Of a DNA stretch of 64,000 nt, positions 36,096-48,226 are shown piece after piece. Source of the DNA: Myxococcales bacterium. Its GTDB lineage: Bacteria; Myxococcota_A; UBA9160; UBA4427. Made by a program: the position numbers and the translations under genes. The stretch lies in contig DUCN01000054.1 in NCBI GenBank assembly GCA_012959805.1, forward strand, positions 42,092 to 106,091, written 5' to 3'. Each line of letters opens with the position of its first letter. Position 1 is the stretch's first letter. The notes under the pieces are model-generated. The model did no database searches. It saw only the letters and a program-made list of their open reading frames with translations, and had not been told where the DNA came from.

Positions 36096-36794
36096 ATGCT
36101 TGCCGCCATGTCAGTGGCAGCGTTGGTCTTGGGTGCGGGGCGCGGGGCGCGGCTCGGTTGTGAACTGCCGAAAGCGTTCGTTTCGGTGAGCGGAATGACG
36201 CTGCTCGAGCGCTCGATTCGAGTGCTTGCAGCATCGGACGAGTTTGTGGCGATCCAACCGGTGCTGGCGAAGAGGGACTTCGATCGATTCAAGGAATTGA
36301 GGCTCCAGGACCTACCGACTTTGCGTGAGCCCGTCGAGGGCGGCGCAGAGCGACAGGATTCTGTGCGGGCAGGCCTCGATAGCTTACCGGATGATTGCGC
36401 CTGGGTCGCGGTCCATGATTCGGCTCGCTGTCTGGTGTCTGCGAAAGATGTCCGGCGGGTCGTGGCAGCCGGAATATCCGAGGGCGCGGCGATTCTGGCC
36501 GAGCCGGTCCGCGATACGATCAAACGGGTCGTGGATGGGCGAATTCAGGGCACGCCTCGGCGCGAAGAGTGCTGGGCGGCGCAGACGCCTCAGGTGATGC
36601 GCTGCGACTGGCTACGCGAGGCGATGGCTGCTGCAGCGAGCGAAAGTCGGGTTGGGACGGACGACGCACAGCTGATCGAGTGGCTGGGTCGTCCCGTGGT
36701 GATCGTCGAGTCGGAATTTCCGAATCCCAAGGTGACGCGCCCAGAGGATCTGGTTCTGGCGGAAGCGCTGCTGTCGCAAGCAAAGACCGAATAG
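36096..36794 (+). CDS. ispD: 2-C-methyl-D-erythritol 4-phosphate cytidylyltransferase
   Basis: About 232 residues. The nucleotide-binding motif near the N-terminus reads LVLGAGRGARLGCELPKAFV, a slight variant of AAGxGxRMG. Later come WVAVHDSARCLVS, AAILAEPVRDTIKRV and ECWAAQTPQVM, all diagnostic. It makes CDP-methylerythritol in the non-mevalonate isoprenoid pathway. The start is ATG 36096 or 36108; neither has a strong ribosome site. It lies 26 bases before ispF, an ispD-ispF pair. Confidence 0.94.
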   Translation: MLAAMSVAALVLGAGRGARLGCELPKAFVSVSGMTLLERSIRVLAASDEFVAIQPVLAKRDFDRFKELRLQDLPTLREPVEGGAERQDSVRAGLDSLPDDCAWVAVHDSARCLVSAKDVRRVVAAGISEGAAILAEPVRDTIKRVVDGRIQGTPRREECWAAQTPQVMRCDWLREAMAAAASESRVGTDDAQLIEWLGRPVVIVESEFPNPKVTRPEDLVLAEALLSQAKTE

Positions 36795-36820
36795 AAGGCA
36801 AGAGTGGCAAGGGTAGAGGG

Positions 36821-37312
36821 ATGAGTACGAAGATGAGAATTGGCCAGGGGTACGATGTCCACCAGCTCGCAGAGGGTCGGCGCCTGATCCTGGGCGGTGT
36901 TGAGATTCCCTACGAGCGGGGGCTCGAAGGGCATTCCGATGGCGATGCACTCTTGCACGCGGTGGCCGATGCGATTCTGGGCGCGATTGGGGCGGGGGAT
37001 CTGGGTCGCCATTTTCCTTCGAGTGATGAGCGCTGGCGAGGCATCGCAAGCAGTGAAATTTTGTCACAAACCGTTGCTCTGATGGTGGAGGCGGGTTTCG
37101 TCATCGGGAATCTCGATGCGACGATCATTGCCGAACAACCTCGGCTCTCTCCGTATCAAGAAGCGATGCATGCGAACCTGGTCGATCTGCTCCGGACGGC
37201 TTCGGAGAGAATCAATCTCAAGCTGACCAGTACGGATCGGCTCGGGGCCATCGGTCGCGGCCAGGGCATCGCCTCTCTGGCGGTGATTCTCCTCGAAGAG
37301 GCGAGCGCGTGA
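36821..37312 (+). CDS. ispF: 2-C-methyl-D-erythritol 2,4-cyclodiphosphate synthase
   Basis: 163 residues. The metal ligands are in GYDVHQLAEGRRLILGG and LEGHSDGDALLHAVADAILG; the C-terminal TSTDRLGAIGRGQGIASLAV is the substrate loop. It cyclises the IspE product in isoprenoid synthesis. The start is ATG 36821; the preceding TAGAGGG gives a weak ribosome site. The stop overlaps the cysS start by four bases. Confidence 0.97.
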   Translation: MSTKMRIGQGYDVHQLAEGRRLILGGVEIPYERGLEGHSDGDALLHAVADAILGAIGAGDLGRHFPSSDERWRGIASSEILSQTVALMVEAGFVIGNLDATIIAEQPRLSPYQEAMHANLVDLLRTASERINLKLTSTDRLGAIGRGQGIASLAVILLEEASA

Positions 37313-38732
37313 AGGAAATCGAGTTCTACGACACGCGCAGTCGCAAGCAGCGTCCCTTCACGACCCTCAAGCCGGGGCACGTTGGAATGTACACGTGTGG
37401 TCCGACGGTGTATGCGCCGCAGCACGTTGGCAATATCCGCTCGCGACTTCTGCCGGATCTGATCAAGCGCTTTCTTCAGAGTGAGGGCTACGAGGTCACG
37501 CACGTCATCAACATCACGGATGTGGGACATCTCGTCGCCGATGCAGATGTGGGCGACGACAAGATGGAAGTTGCGGCACGTAAGGCCGGTCTTTCGGCCG
37601 AAGAGATCGCGGAGAAGTACACGCAGATGTGGCGCGATGATTGCGCTGCGGTGAATTGCATTTCACCGGAAGAGAATCCCAAAGCGACGGATCATATTCC
37701 GGAACAGATCGAGCTTGGAAAGCGTCTCGAAGAGCGCGGCTATCTTTACACCATTGCGGACGGCGTCTACTTCGACACGAGCCTCTTTCCACGTTATGCG
37801 GAGCTTGCTGGACTCGATCTCGAAGGCCAGCAAGAGGGCGCGCGCATCGGAGTGACTGAGGGGAAGAAGAATCCCTCCGATTTCGCCGTCTGGAAGTTCG
37901 CTGATCCAGACATGAAGCGTCTTCAGGAATGGGATTCGCCCTGGGGTCGTGGATTTCCGGGATGGCATCTCGAATGCTCGGCGATGAGCGTGCGCTATCT
38001 GGGCGAGCGATTTGACATTCATACGGCTGGTATCGATCTGGCGACCGTTCACCACAGCAATGAAGTGGCGCAAACCGAATGTGGTTTTGAGGTCCATCCC
38101 TCAGTCGAATTCTGGATGCATAACGAGTTCCTCGACATGGGCGGGGAGAAGATGTCCAAGTCGAAGGGCAACGTGAAGACGCTCTCGAACCTGTCGGAGC
38201 GTGGGTTCGATCCGCTGGCCTTCCGATATTTCTTTCTCCAGGCTCATTATCGCCAGCAACAAGCCTATACGTACGAAGCGATTGAAGCCGCGGCCAGGGG
38301 GCTTCGGCGGCTGCAGAAAATCGGCCGAGCACTTGAGCTGGTCGAAGGCGATGGGAATCCGGGGGCGCAAGCGCCTCTGAAAGAACGTTTTCGCGATGCA
38401 TTGGCGGATGATTTGAACGCGCCGCGGGCCATGGCCGTCGTCTGGGAGGTGGCACGCAGCGATGATCTCGCCGATGTCGATCGCCGCGATCTCCTGCGAT
38501 GCTTTGATCTGATTCTCGGTCTGCGGTTGGGCGAAGACGCGGCGGCGGAATCAGAGCCTGCCTGGGAGCAGGATCCAGAAATCGACGGGCTGCTCGCCGA
38601 GCGAGAGCGGGCGCGGGAGGTGAAAGACTGGGCCACCGCGGACCGCATTCGGGATGAACTGACCGCGCTCGAGGTCGAGATCATCGATACACCCGAGGGC
38701 GCTCGCTGGCGCCGAATCGCCGGGCACTCGGG

Positions 38733-38736
<4 letters not shown>
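37309..38736 (+). CDS. cysS: Cysteinyl-tRNA synthetase
   Basis: A 475-residue class I synthetase. The HIGH-type motif is in [18 protein letters not shown], zinc-binding Cys/His are in [20 protein letters not shown] and [14 protein letters not shown], and the KMSKS loop reads [14 protein letters not shown]. It charges tRNA-Cys. Start GTG 37309 overlaps ispF. The end overlaps uvrB, so translation of isoprenoid, tRNA and repair genes is coupled by close packing rather than function. Confidence 0.97.
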
Positions 38737-40742
<2,006 letters not shown>

Positions 40743-40759
40743 GAGAATATTGGCGGACC

Positions 40760-42649
40760 ATGACCCTCGCTGAACAAGTCGAGAGCCTTCCGACCGAGCC
40801 CGGCGTGTACCTCTTCAAGAATGAGCGCGGCGTCGTTCTCTATGTCGGCAAGGCACAGAACCTGAAAAGCCGGGTTCGCCAATATGTGAATGGCGGTGAC
40901 GGCCGGATTCGGATTCCGGCCATGTTGGACCGTGCGGACTCGGTGGACATCCTCGTTACGAGCAATGTGAAGGAAGCGCTGCTGCTCGAAAACGAGCTGA
41001 TCAAGCAGCACAAGCCGCGCTTCAATGTTCGGTTGCGCGACGACAAACAATACCTAGCGCTTCGCGTCGATCCGAAAGAGACGTGGCCTCGGGTCACGAT
41101 GGTTCGACGCTTTCGAAAAGATGGCGCCAAATATTTTGGCCCCTATACCTCGAGCATTGCGCTGAAGAGTTCGCTTTCGAAATTACGACGACTCTTCCCA
41201 CTCAGGTCCTGCACGGAGGGGACCTTCAAGGACTATGCTCGGCGCGGTCGACCCTGTATCGAATATGAAATGAAGAGATGTTTGGGACCCTGTTGTGGGC
41301 TAGCAGATGAAGCCGCGTACGCCGATCAGGTCGAGGGCACCATGCTCTTCCTGCGTGGCAAGTCCCGCGAGTTGGTGGACAACATCGAGCGGGAAATGGC
41401 CGAAGCCTCGGAGGCGGAGCGTTTCGAGGATGCTGCCCGATTACGCGACCGGCTTCGCGCCGTCGAACAAACCGTCGAGTCACAGCAGATCGTGACCGAA
41501 AGCGCCCTCGATCGCGATGTCTTTGCGATCGCGCGAGAAGGCGGGGAACTCGATGTGCAGGTCCTGCATGTTCGAGAAGGGCGCGTGATCGGCGCACGGG
41601 ACTTTCCATTTTCGAATGTACGTCTCGATGACGGCGAAGTGATGAGTTCTTTCCTGGGCCAGTTCTATGGCTCGGGTGAGGGCCATGCTCCACCGCGCGA
41701 GGTCTTGACCTCGGTGGACTTCGAGGATGAGGGCGCGCTCGGTGAGCTCTGGCGAGATCGATTTCAGCAGGCCATCACGATTCGTCGACCGCAGCGGGGC
41801 GGCAGTCGGCGGCTGGTGGAGATCGCTGAACGGAATGCTTCGCATTCTCTTGCGACTCGACTTGCCGCCCGGGAGAGTGTTGAAACGGCATTGAGCGAAT
41901 TGGAAGAACGCTGTCGCCTGTCTTCTTCGCCGCGTCACATTGAGTGCTACGACGTCTCGAATCTGCAGGGAACACTTGCGGTGGCCAGCCGAGTCAGTTT
42001 CGTCGATGGGGTTGCGGTCAAGAAAGACTATCGCCGCTATCGCATTCGGGACGCGGAAGCTGGTGATGACTATGCCTGTATGAGAGAAGTGCTCGACCGT
42101 CGTTTTCGTCGGGTCGAGACAGAGCCGCTTCCCGATCTTTTGATGGTCGACGGTGGGCGGGGACATCTTGGTGTGGTGAGTGCCGCGCTGCAAGACGCGC
42201 GGCTCGAAGTCGAGATTCTCGGTATCTCAAAAGAACGCGACGAGGATTCGCCGAGTTTTAGAGTCAAGCGATCCGGCGGCCTGAAGGCCGAGCGAATCTA
42301 CCGTCCGGGTCGGACGAATCCGATCCAGCTTCCACCGAGCAGCCGAGGAATGCTTCTGCTTCAGCGTGTAAGGGACGAGTCCCATCGCTTTGCGATCGAA
42401 TTCCAGCGAGAGCTGCGTTCGAAGGTCAACATGACTTCGATTCTGGAAGAGCTGCCGGGCATTGGTCCGATCAAACGGAACGCGCTGCTCAAGAACCTGG
42501 GTTCCCTGCGAAGTGTGCGTGATGCAACCGTCGAGGCGCTTGATTCGGTGCCCGGGATTTCGCGGCGCGATGCGGTCTCGATTCGTCGCTTCTTCGACGC
42601 GCTGACCGCCCCTGAATCTGCACTCGAGATGCCGGTCGAAGAGTCCTGA
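40760..42649 (+). CDS. uvrC: Excinuclease ABC subunit C
   Basis: 629 residues. N-terminal GIY-YIG nuclease (TEPGVYLFKNERGVVLYVGK), a UVR motif near residue 205, the RNase H-like endonuclease domain (ECYDVSNLQGTLAVASRVSF, LLMVDGGRGHLG) and C-terminal helix-hairpin-helix DNA binding (LEELPGIGPIKRNALLKNLG). It makes both cuts around a lesion with UvrB. No uvrA is in the window. Confidence 0.98.
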   Translation: MTLAEQVESLPTEPGVYLFKNERGVVLYVGKAQNLKSRVRQYVNGGDGRIRIPAMLDRADSVDILVTSNVKEALLLENELIKQHKPRFNVRLRDDKQYLALRVDPKETWPRVTMVRRFRKDGAKYFGPYTSSIALKSSLSKLRRLFPLRSCTEGTFKDYARRGRPCIEYEMKRCLGPCCGLADEAAYADQVEGTMLFLRGKSRELVDNIEREMAEASEAERFEDAARLRDRLRAVEQTVESQQIVTESALDRDVFAIAREGGELDVQVLHVREGRVIGARDFPFSNVRLDDGEVMSSFLGQFYGSGEGHAPPREVLTSVDFEDEGALGELWRDRFQQAITIRRPQRGGSRRLVEIAERNASHSLATRLAARESVETALSELEERCRLSSSPRHIECYDVSNLQGTLAVASRVSFVDGVAVKKDYRRYRIRDAEAGDDYACMREVLDRRFRRVETEPLPDLLMVDGGRGHLGVVSAALQDARLEVEILGISKERDEDSPSFRVKRSGGLKAERIYRPGRTNPIQLPPSSRGMLLLQRVRDESHRFAIEFQRELRSKVNMTSILEELPGIGPIKRNALLKNLGSLRSVRDATVEALDSVPGISRRDAVSIRRFFDALTAPESALEMPVEES

Positions 42650-42774
42650 ACTCCGCTCGCGGCGCAGTCCGCCCCTCTTGGTTCGAGTCGCAGGTCGTCG
42701 TTCAAGCGGCGCCTGCTTCGTTCCGATGTTTGGTAGGCCCGGTTGCCGGGAACGAAGCGAGTGAGAGTCGGTTC

Positions 42775-43692
42775 ATGGCAGCGACTACGAAGCGAAAATC
42801 AAATGCACACTGGGCCTCGCGACTTCTTTGCGGAGGGGCGGCGGTCGTGCTGCTGTTATTCGCGTCTGTTCACGGTTCCGCTGAAATCTACAAGTGGAAG
42901 GACTCCGCTGGTCGACTGCACTTCTCCCAAGACCTTGGGAAGGTGCCGCCAGAATATCGTAATCAGGCCAGGGGCGGCGCGATAGAGGAGGGCGTCGCCG
43001 ATGTGATTCAGCGGTACGAGGCGCCCCCGGCAGCTGTTTCTCCGAGACGTGCGCGCTCGACCTCCGAGCGTACTCACTCATCAGCGAAGTCCTATCGAGT
43101 TCGTGTCCAGAAAACGGGCAGTTCGATGCGTGTCGTCGTTCGCCTGAATGATCACGTCAATGCGCCGTTCTATATCGACACGGGTGCATCGGATGTTTCC
43201 CTGCCCGAATGGGTCGCGAAGGAACTTGGGCTCGATCTCGAAAGTGCGCGAACGGGGCTCTATGCTACGGCGAACGGCGTTGTCGAGTCCGCACTCGTGA
43301 CTCTAGACAGTGTTGAGCTGGGTGGGGCGCGAGTCGAGAACGTGCCCGCGCATGTGAACAAGTCCATGTCAGTTGGTCTTCTTGGTCTCTCTTTCTTCAA
43401 TCACTTCCAATATCGAATCGATCCCGCGTCAGGGATTGTGACACTCACTCCGAACGGCCTGGCAGAGACCGGGACGATCAAGGGCGGGCGAAGCCGAGAA
43501 CAATGGAGGGCTCAATTCCTGCGCCTCGAGGGTCGTCGGGTGGCGATCGAAAGAACCCTTGATGAGATCAAGCCGAATTGGACCGTCCGAAAGAAGGAGC
43601 TGGAGCAGGCCATCGAAGAGGTGGAGCGCCAGGTCCGATTCCTGGACAATGAGGCGGATGACGCTCGCGTACCCATGCAATGGCGTTTTTGA
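42775..43692 (+). CDS. Retropepsin-like aspartic protease with DUF4124-type N-terminus
   Basis: 305 residues. After a signal peptide (AAVVLLLFASVHGSA) the EIYKWKDSAGRLHFSQDLGK segment is a DUF4124-type motif. The middle holds a retroviral-type aspartic protease: APFYIDTGASDVSLPEWVAK, with DTGA as the catalytic loop. The rest of the barrel is NVPAHVNKSMSVGLLGLSFF. The C-terminal ~60 residues form a coiled coil (KKELEQAIEEVERQVRFLDN). A periplasmic or outer-membrane protease is likely. The combination is common in some proteobacteria; the substrate is unknown. Confidence 0.87.
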   Translation: MAATTKRKSNAHWASRLLCGGAAVVLLLFASVHGSAEIYKWKDSAGRLHFSQDLGKVPPEYRNQARGGAIEEGVADVIQRYEAPPAAVSPRRARSTSERTHSSAKSYRVRVQKTGSSMRVVVRLNDHVNAPFYIDTGASDVSLPEWVAKELGLDLESARTGLYATANGVVESALVTLDSVELGGARVENVPAHVNKSMSVGLLGLSFFNHFQYRIDPASGIVTLTPNGLAETGTIKGGRSREQWRAQFLRLEGRRVAIERTLDEIKPNWTVRKKELEQAIEEVERQVRFLDNEADDARVPMQWRF

Positions 43693-43987
43693 CTGGCTGC
43701 TGAAATGAACGAAAATTGTCCAGAGGCGGAAAACGTTTACACCCTGAAGCCCGAGAGCCTTTCGGATGCCGCCTGACGAAGCCATCCATCGACGCTGAAC
43801 CTCCGCCTGATGGACGCCCTGAAGCCACCACGGCTCGGCCGTGTATGAGAGTTGCCGCTCGGCTGCCGAATCGTCCGACTATTCTCGCGCAGAATCCGGT
43901 GGCATTGAACTTGCTTTTCAAGGGTGTTCAATCGAGACCGGGTGGGGGCTGCGGTCGTTGCACGGCCGGGTGTACGGCTGATGCTGG

Positions 43988-44428
43988 ATGGAACGCACGA
44001 CAATGGAGTGGAATGGAAGTTGGCGATTTTGGCAGCGAGCCGAATCGCGTGGTTCAGCCGGTGCACGATCGAATGTCCGGCAGGGCGACCCGACAAGTCT
44101 GAAGGATTGGGAGGAGCGGCTCATCGAATTGGGCGTCTCTGAGTCGTGGGCTTCGCGCCTTGCAGAAGAACTCATGTCGGCGCAGCGCAAGCTCGGATCA
44201 GGCTCGGCATCGGCCCTGATTCTCGGGGCGACACTCACCTTGGGTGCCCAAGCAGAACAACAGGCGAGTGTCGATCGGAATCTGCGCGAAGTCAAAGAGG
44301 TCGAGCGATTGCTCGGTGCCTTCTCTGGCGAACTTGAGAAGCTCGATGAAGTCCTCGAAGTTCTTGCCGCCTATGCCCAGCGCATGCGGACCAAGCCCAC
44401 CAAGACGGAACGCAGGGTTCTCCACTAA
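43988..44428 (+). CDS. Hypothetical helical protein
   Basis: Up to 146 residues. From about residue 40 it is regular and helical: WEERLIELGVSESWASRLAE, then a hydrophobic stretch (ASALILGATLTLGAQAEQQA), then LREVKEVERLLGAFSGELEK with heptad pattern. The first ~35 residues look like noise, so the true start may be later. I do not recognise the family. Upstream, 43693-43987 holds no gene. Confidence 0.5.
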   Translation: MERTTMEWNGSWRFWQRAESRGSAGARSNVRQGDPTSLKDWEERLIELGVSESWASRLAEELMSAQRKLGSGSASALILGATLTLGAQAEQQASVDRNLREVKEVERLLGAFSGELEKLDEVLEVLAAYAQRMRTKPTKTERRVLH

Positions 44429-44655
44429 TCATCGTGACAGAGCCTTGACCGGCTCGCTTGCTGAAGCCGCGCGGTCGCCCGAGGAGTACGCGAGTTCCGT
44501 CGCAGTCCCGGGGGCTTAGTCCTGCGAAGCTCGGAATGAATCCATTTCGTCTTGCGAGTCCGATTGTCTCCACCTGATTTCGGCCGATGCGCGGCAATGC
44601 CGTGGAGTCCGTGGAGCGTCAGGCGAACTCTGGCGATGTCAGGTGATGCCCACGC

Positions 44656-47202
44656 ATGCTCCCGATTCTATCCGTTCTCTCGTTCGCTCTGGGAACCCTC
44701 TGGGCCGACTGCATCGGGACCGTGCCTGTCGAACTGGTTACGATTGGGCTGGTGGGTGTGTTTGGATCGTTCTGGGGTCTATCCCGAAGGTTCCTAGCCG
44801 AGTCTCGTTCGACCGGCCGACTAACGATTTACACAGGAGCTCCTGCAAGGCGGTATTCAAATATCGCACCTCTGATGGCTCTTGCTAGTTTGAGCTTTCT
44901 ATTGGGCTTCGAACGGATGCAGAGCGGTCTCCTAGAAGGTCACTTGAACCGTGAGCTCGCTGAATCCGAGACGAGTCATGGGATTCGTCTCGCCGATGGG
45001 CGGGTGCGGACCCGCCGGCCAGGCGTCTGGGGCGACGAGGTCGAACTCGAAGAGGTTCGGGCCATCGATGGCGGCGGGCGGATTCCGGCACGTTTGCTGC
45101 TTCGGCTGGATCGAAGATCATCGACGTCCACGGCTGTACTGGACTCCCGGGCAGACAAACTGATCTGGCCGGGCCAACGACTCCAATTAGGCCTACGCAT
45201 TCGGCCGCTGCACCCGACCCGAAACCCCGGCACGCCCGATCGGGAACGCATCTATGCGCGCCGCCACCTGGGTGCGCAGGCACGTCTGGTTCATCCCGAT
45301 TGGATCGTGGACATCTCGCGTCGCAGCTTTTCCGGTTTTGATTCGAGCGTTTCGATTGGGGCGAAACGCGAGCAATGGCGGCGGCACGTTGCTGAAAATT
45401 TCGACCGAAACGAACAAGCCGGAGGGTTGGTTCGGGCCCTGGCATTAGGCGATCGGGCTGGAATTTCGATGGAACTTCGATCCGCCTTTCGACGCCTCGG
45501 TCTTTCCCATCTTCTGGCGATCTCAGGCCTGCATGTTGGTTTTATCGCCGGTTTTGCGGGTTGGATTTTCCTGCGAGTGATGCTCATTGTCTATCCGGGC
45601 TCTCGGAAGTTGAGCGTGTTCAGCTTATCGTTGATGCTGGCGGGCATCGCGGTCGGCGCGTATGCGTGGACGACGCAGGCAGGAGTCTCGGTTGAAAGAG
45701 CGTCGCTGCTCTTCGGACTGTACGCTGTGTTCCGGTTGACGCTCCGACGCATCAAGCCGGTGGAGGCTCTGGCGTGGGTGGCGCTTGCGATCTTGTTTGT
45801 AGAACCGTCCGCGCTCTTCGATCTGGGTGCGCAGCTTTCCTTTACAGCTTGTTTGGCGTTGGTCGGTGCAGGGTTCTGGCAGAGCGATGCCGGGGTTCCT
45901 CGTCCGGACTTGCAATCGCTCGCGTCACCGCACGAAAAGAACTTCGTCTCGGGACTATGGGACACCGTGCGGTCGACACTGCGAGCCTCCCTAGCCATCT
46001 CGGTCGCAACCGCGCCGCTCCTGGCGCAATTTGGCCTGCCATTGGTGCCTCTCGCTCCGCTTTTCAATGTCGTTGCGATTCCATGGACGGGACTCGTCGT
46101 CTTGCCCACTTCGCTTATGGCCGTTGCGACCCTGGACATTGCTTCGCCCGCGATTCATCGACTTCTGTTCTGGCCCGCGATGATGATGCAGGATGCTGTT
46201 TTGAAGGCGGCGAATGTTCTACCCGATGCACCGACGAATCCTGTCCTGTCGATGCCCTTCTTGCTGGTGCTGATCGCCATTTCCTTTCGTGCGATTCAGA
46301 GGAAGTGTTGGCGAATGGCGATGCTTCTGTGGGGAGCCGCGTGCTGGGCGGGTGCGTCTCCTCTGGTTTTCACGCAGTCGATGGGCCCACTGCCTCGGGT
46401 GATTTTTTTCGACGTCGGACAGGGAGACGCGACACTCTTTCAAGGCCGGGAGGCAGTGATGCTGATCGATACGGGACCGGGTCTTCCCAACGGTGGGGGA
46501 GGCGCGAGTCTGATTCGTGCACTGCGCGCGGCGGGCGTCGATCGGATCGACGTTCTGGCGTTGACTCACGCGGATCTCGATCATCGCGGCGGATTGCTTC
46601 GAGTGCTTGAGACGATTCCGGTCGAGGAACTCTGGCTACCGGATCGGCCGGTGCGAGAGGAGATGCTGGACTCCATCGCGAGGATCGCCGATCGGCTTGG
46701 CACGAAGGTGATCTGGCAGGAGGCTGCGCCAATGCAGCAAGCGTCGCTGACACGTGGCGATCTCGAAATCGATGTCCTCTGGCCCGTTCGAGAACAGTTG
46801 AGCCTGCAGGCTTCTCGCAACCAGGCTTCATTGGTCTTGCGGGTTGAGCTGGGCGGCCAGTCGTATTTAATGGCTGCGGACATCGGTCACGATGTGGAGC
46901 GGAAGCTGGTTGAGGCGGGTGTGCAACTCGACGCCGATGTGTTGAAGGTGGCCCATCACGGAAGTCGGAGGAGCTCCGACGCTGAATTTCTGGCGCGAGT
47001 TTCGCCATCCATAGCTGTCTTGAGTGCACCGTGTTATGCGAGTCGAGGACTGCCGACGAAATCCGTTTTGTCGCGGCTTCGCCAGGCCGAGGCTGTCATC
47101 GGGTGGACGGGGCGGGACGGGGCCGTGTTGATCGGACGGAACGAGGAAGGGGCATTGGCGGTCTCGAGTTGGGGGCCGTTGCGGGCCTGCCTTCCGCGCT
47201 GA
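44656..47202 (+). CDS. comEC: DNA uptake channel protein ComEC/Rec2
   Basis: 848 residues. N-terminal hydrophobic segments and a soluble DUF4131-type domain are followed by the competence membrane domain, with the signature RRLGLSHLLAISGLHVGFIA. The C-terminal ~280 residues form a metallo-beta-lactamase domain: FFDVGQGDATLFQGREAVML, LTHADLDHRGGLLRVLE and VLKVAHHGSRRSSD. The membrane part is the channel for single-stranded DNA and the hydrolase domain may degrade the other strand. It suggests natural transformation; no pilus genes are in this window. Confidence 0.94.
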   Translation: MLPILSVLSFALGTLWADCIGTVPVELVTIGLVGVFGSFWGLSRRFLAESRSTGRLTIYTGAPARRYSNIAPLMALASLSFLLGFERMQSGLLEGHLNRELAESETSHGIRLADGRVRTRRPGVWGDEVELEEVRAIDGGGRIPARLLLRLDRRSSTSTAVLDSRADKLIWPGQRLQLGLRIRPLHPTRNPGTPDRERIYARRHLGAQARLVHPDWIVDISRRSFSGFDSSVSIGAKREQWRRHVAENFDRNEQAGGLVRALALGDRAGISMELRSAFRRLGLSHLLAISGLHVGFIAGFAGWIFLRVMLIVYPGSRKLSVFSLSLMLAGIAVGAYAWTTQAGVSVERASLLFGLYAVFRLTLRRIKPVEALAWVALAILFVEPSALFDLGAQLSFTACLALVGAGFWQSDAGVPRPDLQSLASPHEKNFVSGLWDTVRSTLRASLAISVATAPLLAQFGLPLVPLAPLFNVVAIPWTGLVVLPTSLMAVATLDIASPAIHRLLFWPAMMMQDAVLKAANVLPDAPTNPVLSMPFLLVLIAISFRAIQRKCWRMAMLLWGAACWAGASPLVFTQSMGPLPRVIFFDVGQGDATLFQGREAVMLIDTGPGLPNGGGGASLIRALRAAGVDRIDVLALTHADLDHRGGLLRVLETIPVEELWLPDRPVREEMLDSIARIADRLGTKVIWQEAAPMQQASLTRGDLEIDVLWPVREQLSLQASRNQASLVLRVELGGQSYLMAADIGHDVERKLVEAGVQLDADVLKVAHHGSRRSSDAEFLARVSPSIAVLSAPCYASRGLPTKSVLSRLRQAEAVIGWTGRDGAVLIGRNEEGALAVSSWGPLRACLPR

Positions 47203-47250
47203 ACGCGCTGGGAGCTCGGAGTGATTACAGGCAGGCGAGCAGGAATTCGA

Positions 47251-48060
47251 CTAACAGCCTCTGAAGACGGGTGTGCGTTTTTCGACAAACGCGCGCTGGG
47301 CTTCCCTCGCATCCTCGGTTCGGCGAAGCGGGCGACCGAATTCCTCCTGTCTGCGATAGGCGGTATCGAGGTCGAGTCCTTCGAGCTCACGAATACCCTT
47401 GAGCGTCGCCTGGACGGCGAGGGGGGCATTCGCAGCAATTTGGCGTGCAGTCTTGAGAGCGTGTTCGAGAAGCTGTTGGGCGGGGACGAGTTCATTGATG
47501 AGCCCGATCTCGAGGGCACGCTCGGCGTCAATTGGCTGAGCGGTGTAGAGAAGTTCGGCGGCGTGCACGGCGGCGATCTGTCGAGGCAGAGCAATCGTCG
47601 CTTGTCCGGTCGGATAGAGCCCCAATGCGACTTCTTCGAGCGCAAAAGTTGCGGAGGGAACCGAAAAACGGATCTGACTCGCCAGCATCAGGTCAAATCC
47701 CCCGCCTCTGGAATGTCCGTTGACGGCGGCGATCAGCGGGACACGGAGGAGGCCTTTTGCGAGGGTCGCAGCACCCACAGAGCGTAGACCTTCGAAATCG
47801 GCGGGATCGATTCGCTCTCCCCGGGCCAGCGCCTGGGAAATCGGAATCGTTTTTCGCATATCCATGCCGGCGCAGAAGACGCGTTCGCCCGCCCCGGTCA
47901 GGATCGCGACGCGGATTGATTCATCCTCGTTGATGCGTTTCCAAGCATTCGCCAATTCCAGCAAACATTCGGGATCTAGGGAGTTTGCCTGATTCGGCCG
48001 ATCGATCGTGACGAGTGCGACATGGGGATCGGAGGATTGGATTTCGAATCGAATGGGCAC
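47251..48060 (-). CDS. Enoyl-CoA hydratase/isomerase family protein
   Basis: 269 residues from GTG 48060, preceded by GACGAGG; a longer in-frame reading to 48201 has a cysteine-rich start unlike the family. The crotonase motifs are clear: AILTGAGERVFCAGMDM and AAVNGHSRGGGFDLMLASQI, the oxyanion hole. LEEVALGLYPTGQATIALPR follows. The usual two catalytic glutamates are not clearly both present, so the reaction may be isomerisation, hydratase or another acyl-CoA step. It is convergent with comEC. Confidence 0.9.
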   Translation of the reverse strand: MPIRFEIQSSDPHVALVTIDRPNQANSLDPECLLELANAWKRINEDESIRVAILTGAGERVFCAGMDMRKTIPISQALARGERIDPADFEGLRSVGAATLAKGLLRVPLIAAVNGHSRGGGFDLMLASQIRFSVPSATFALEEVALGLYPTGQATIALPRQIAAVHAAELLYTAQPIDAERALEIGLINELVPAQQLLEHALKTARQIAANAPLAVQATLKGIRELEGLDLDTAYRRQEEFGRPLRRTEDAREAQRAFVEKRTPVFRGC

Positions 48061-48226
48061 AGGAAGAACCTCGTCGGAAGTCGGCTCGAGACCGAGCAGG
48101 TATGCGAAGCTAGCAGCCGCGAAATCAGTTCGATGTGTGTCGGCTCCTATACCCGGGCATGTCGAGCATGGGCAGGACGAGACGATTCGAATGAATGCCA
48201 ATCAGCGCCGTTGCCCGGAGTATTGA

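Noticed and set aside
34298..36523. A 741-residue form of the TolC-family gene
   Set aside because: The ribosome site and signal peptide begin at 36001; the extra 5' part overlaps ispD antisense.
37514..38455. A long minus-strand frame within cysS
   Set aside because: Arg/Pro/Ser-rich antisense product without family match.
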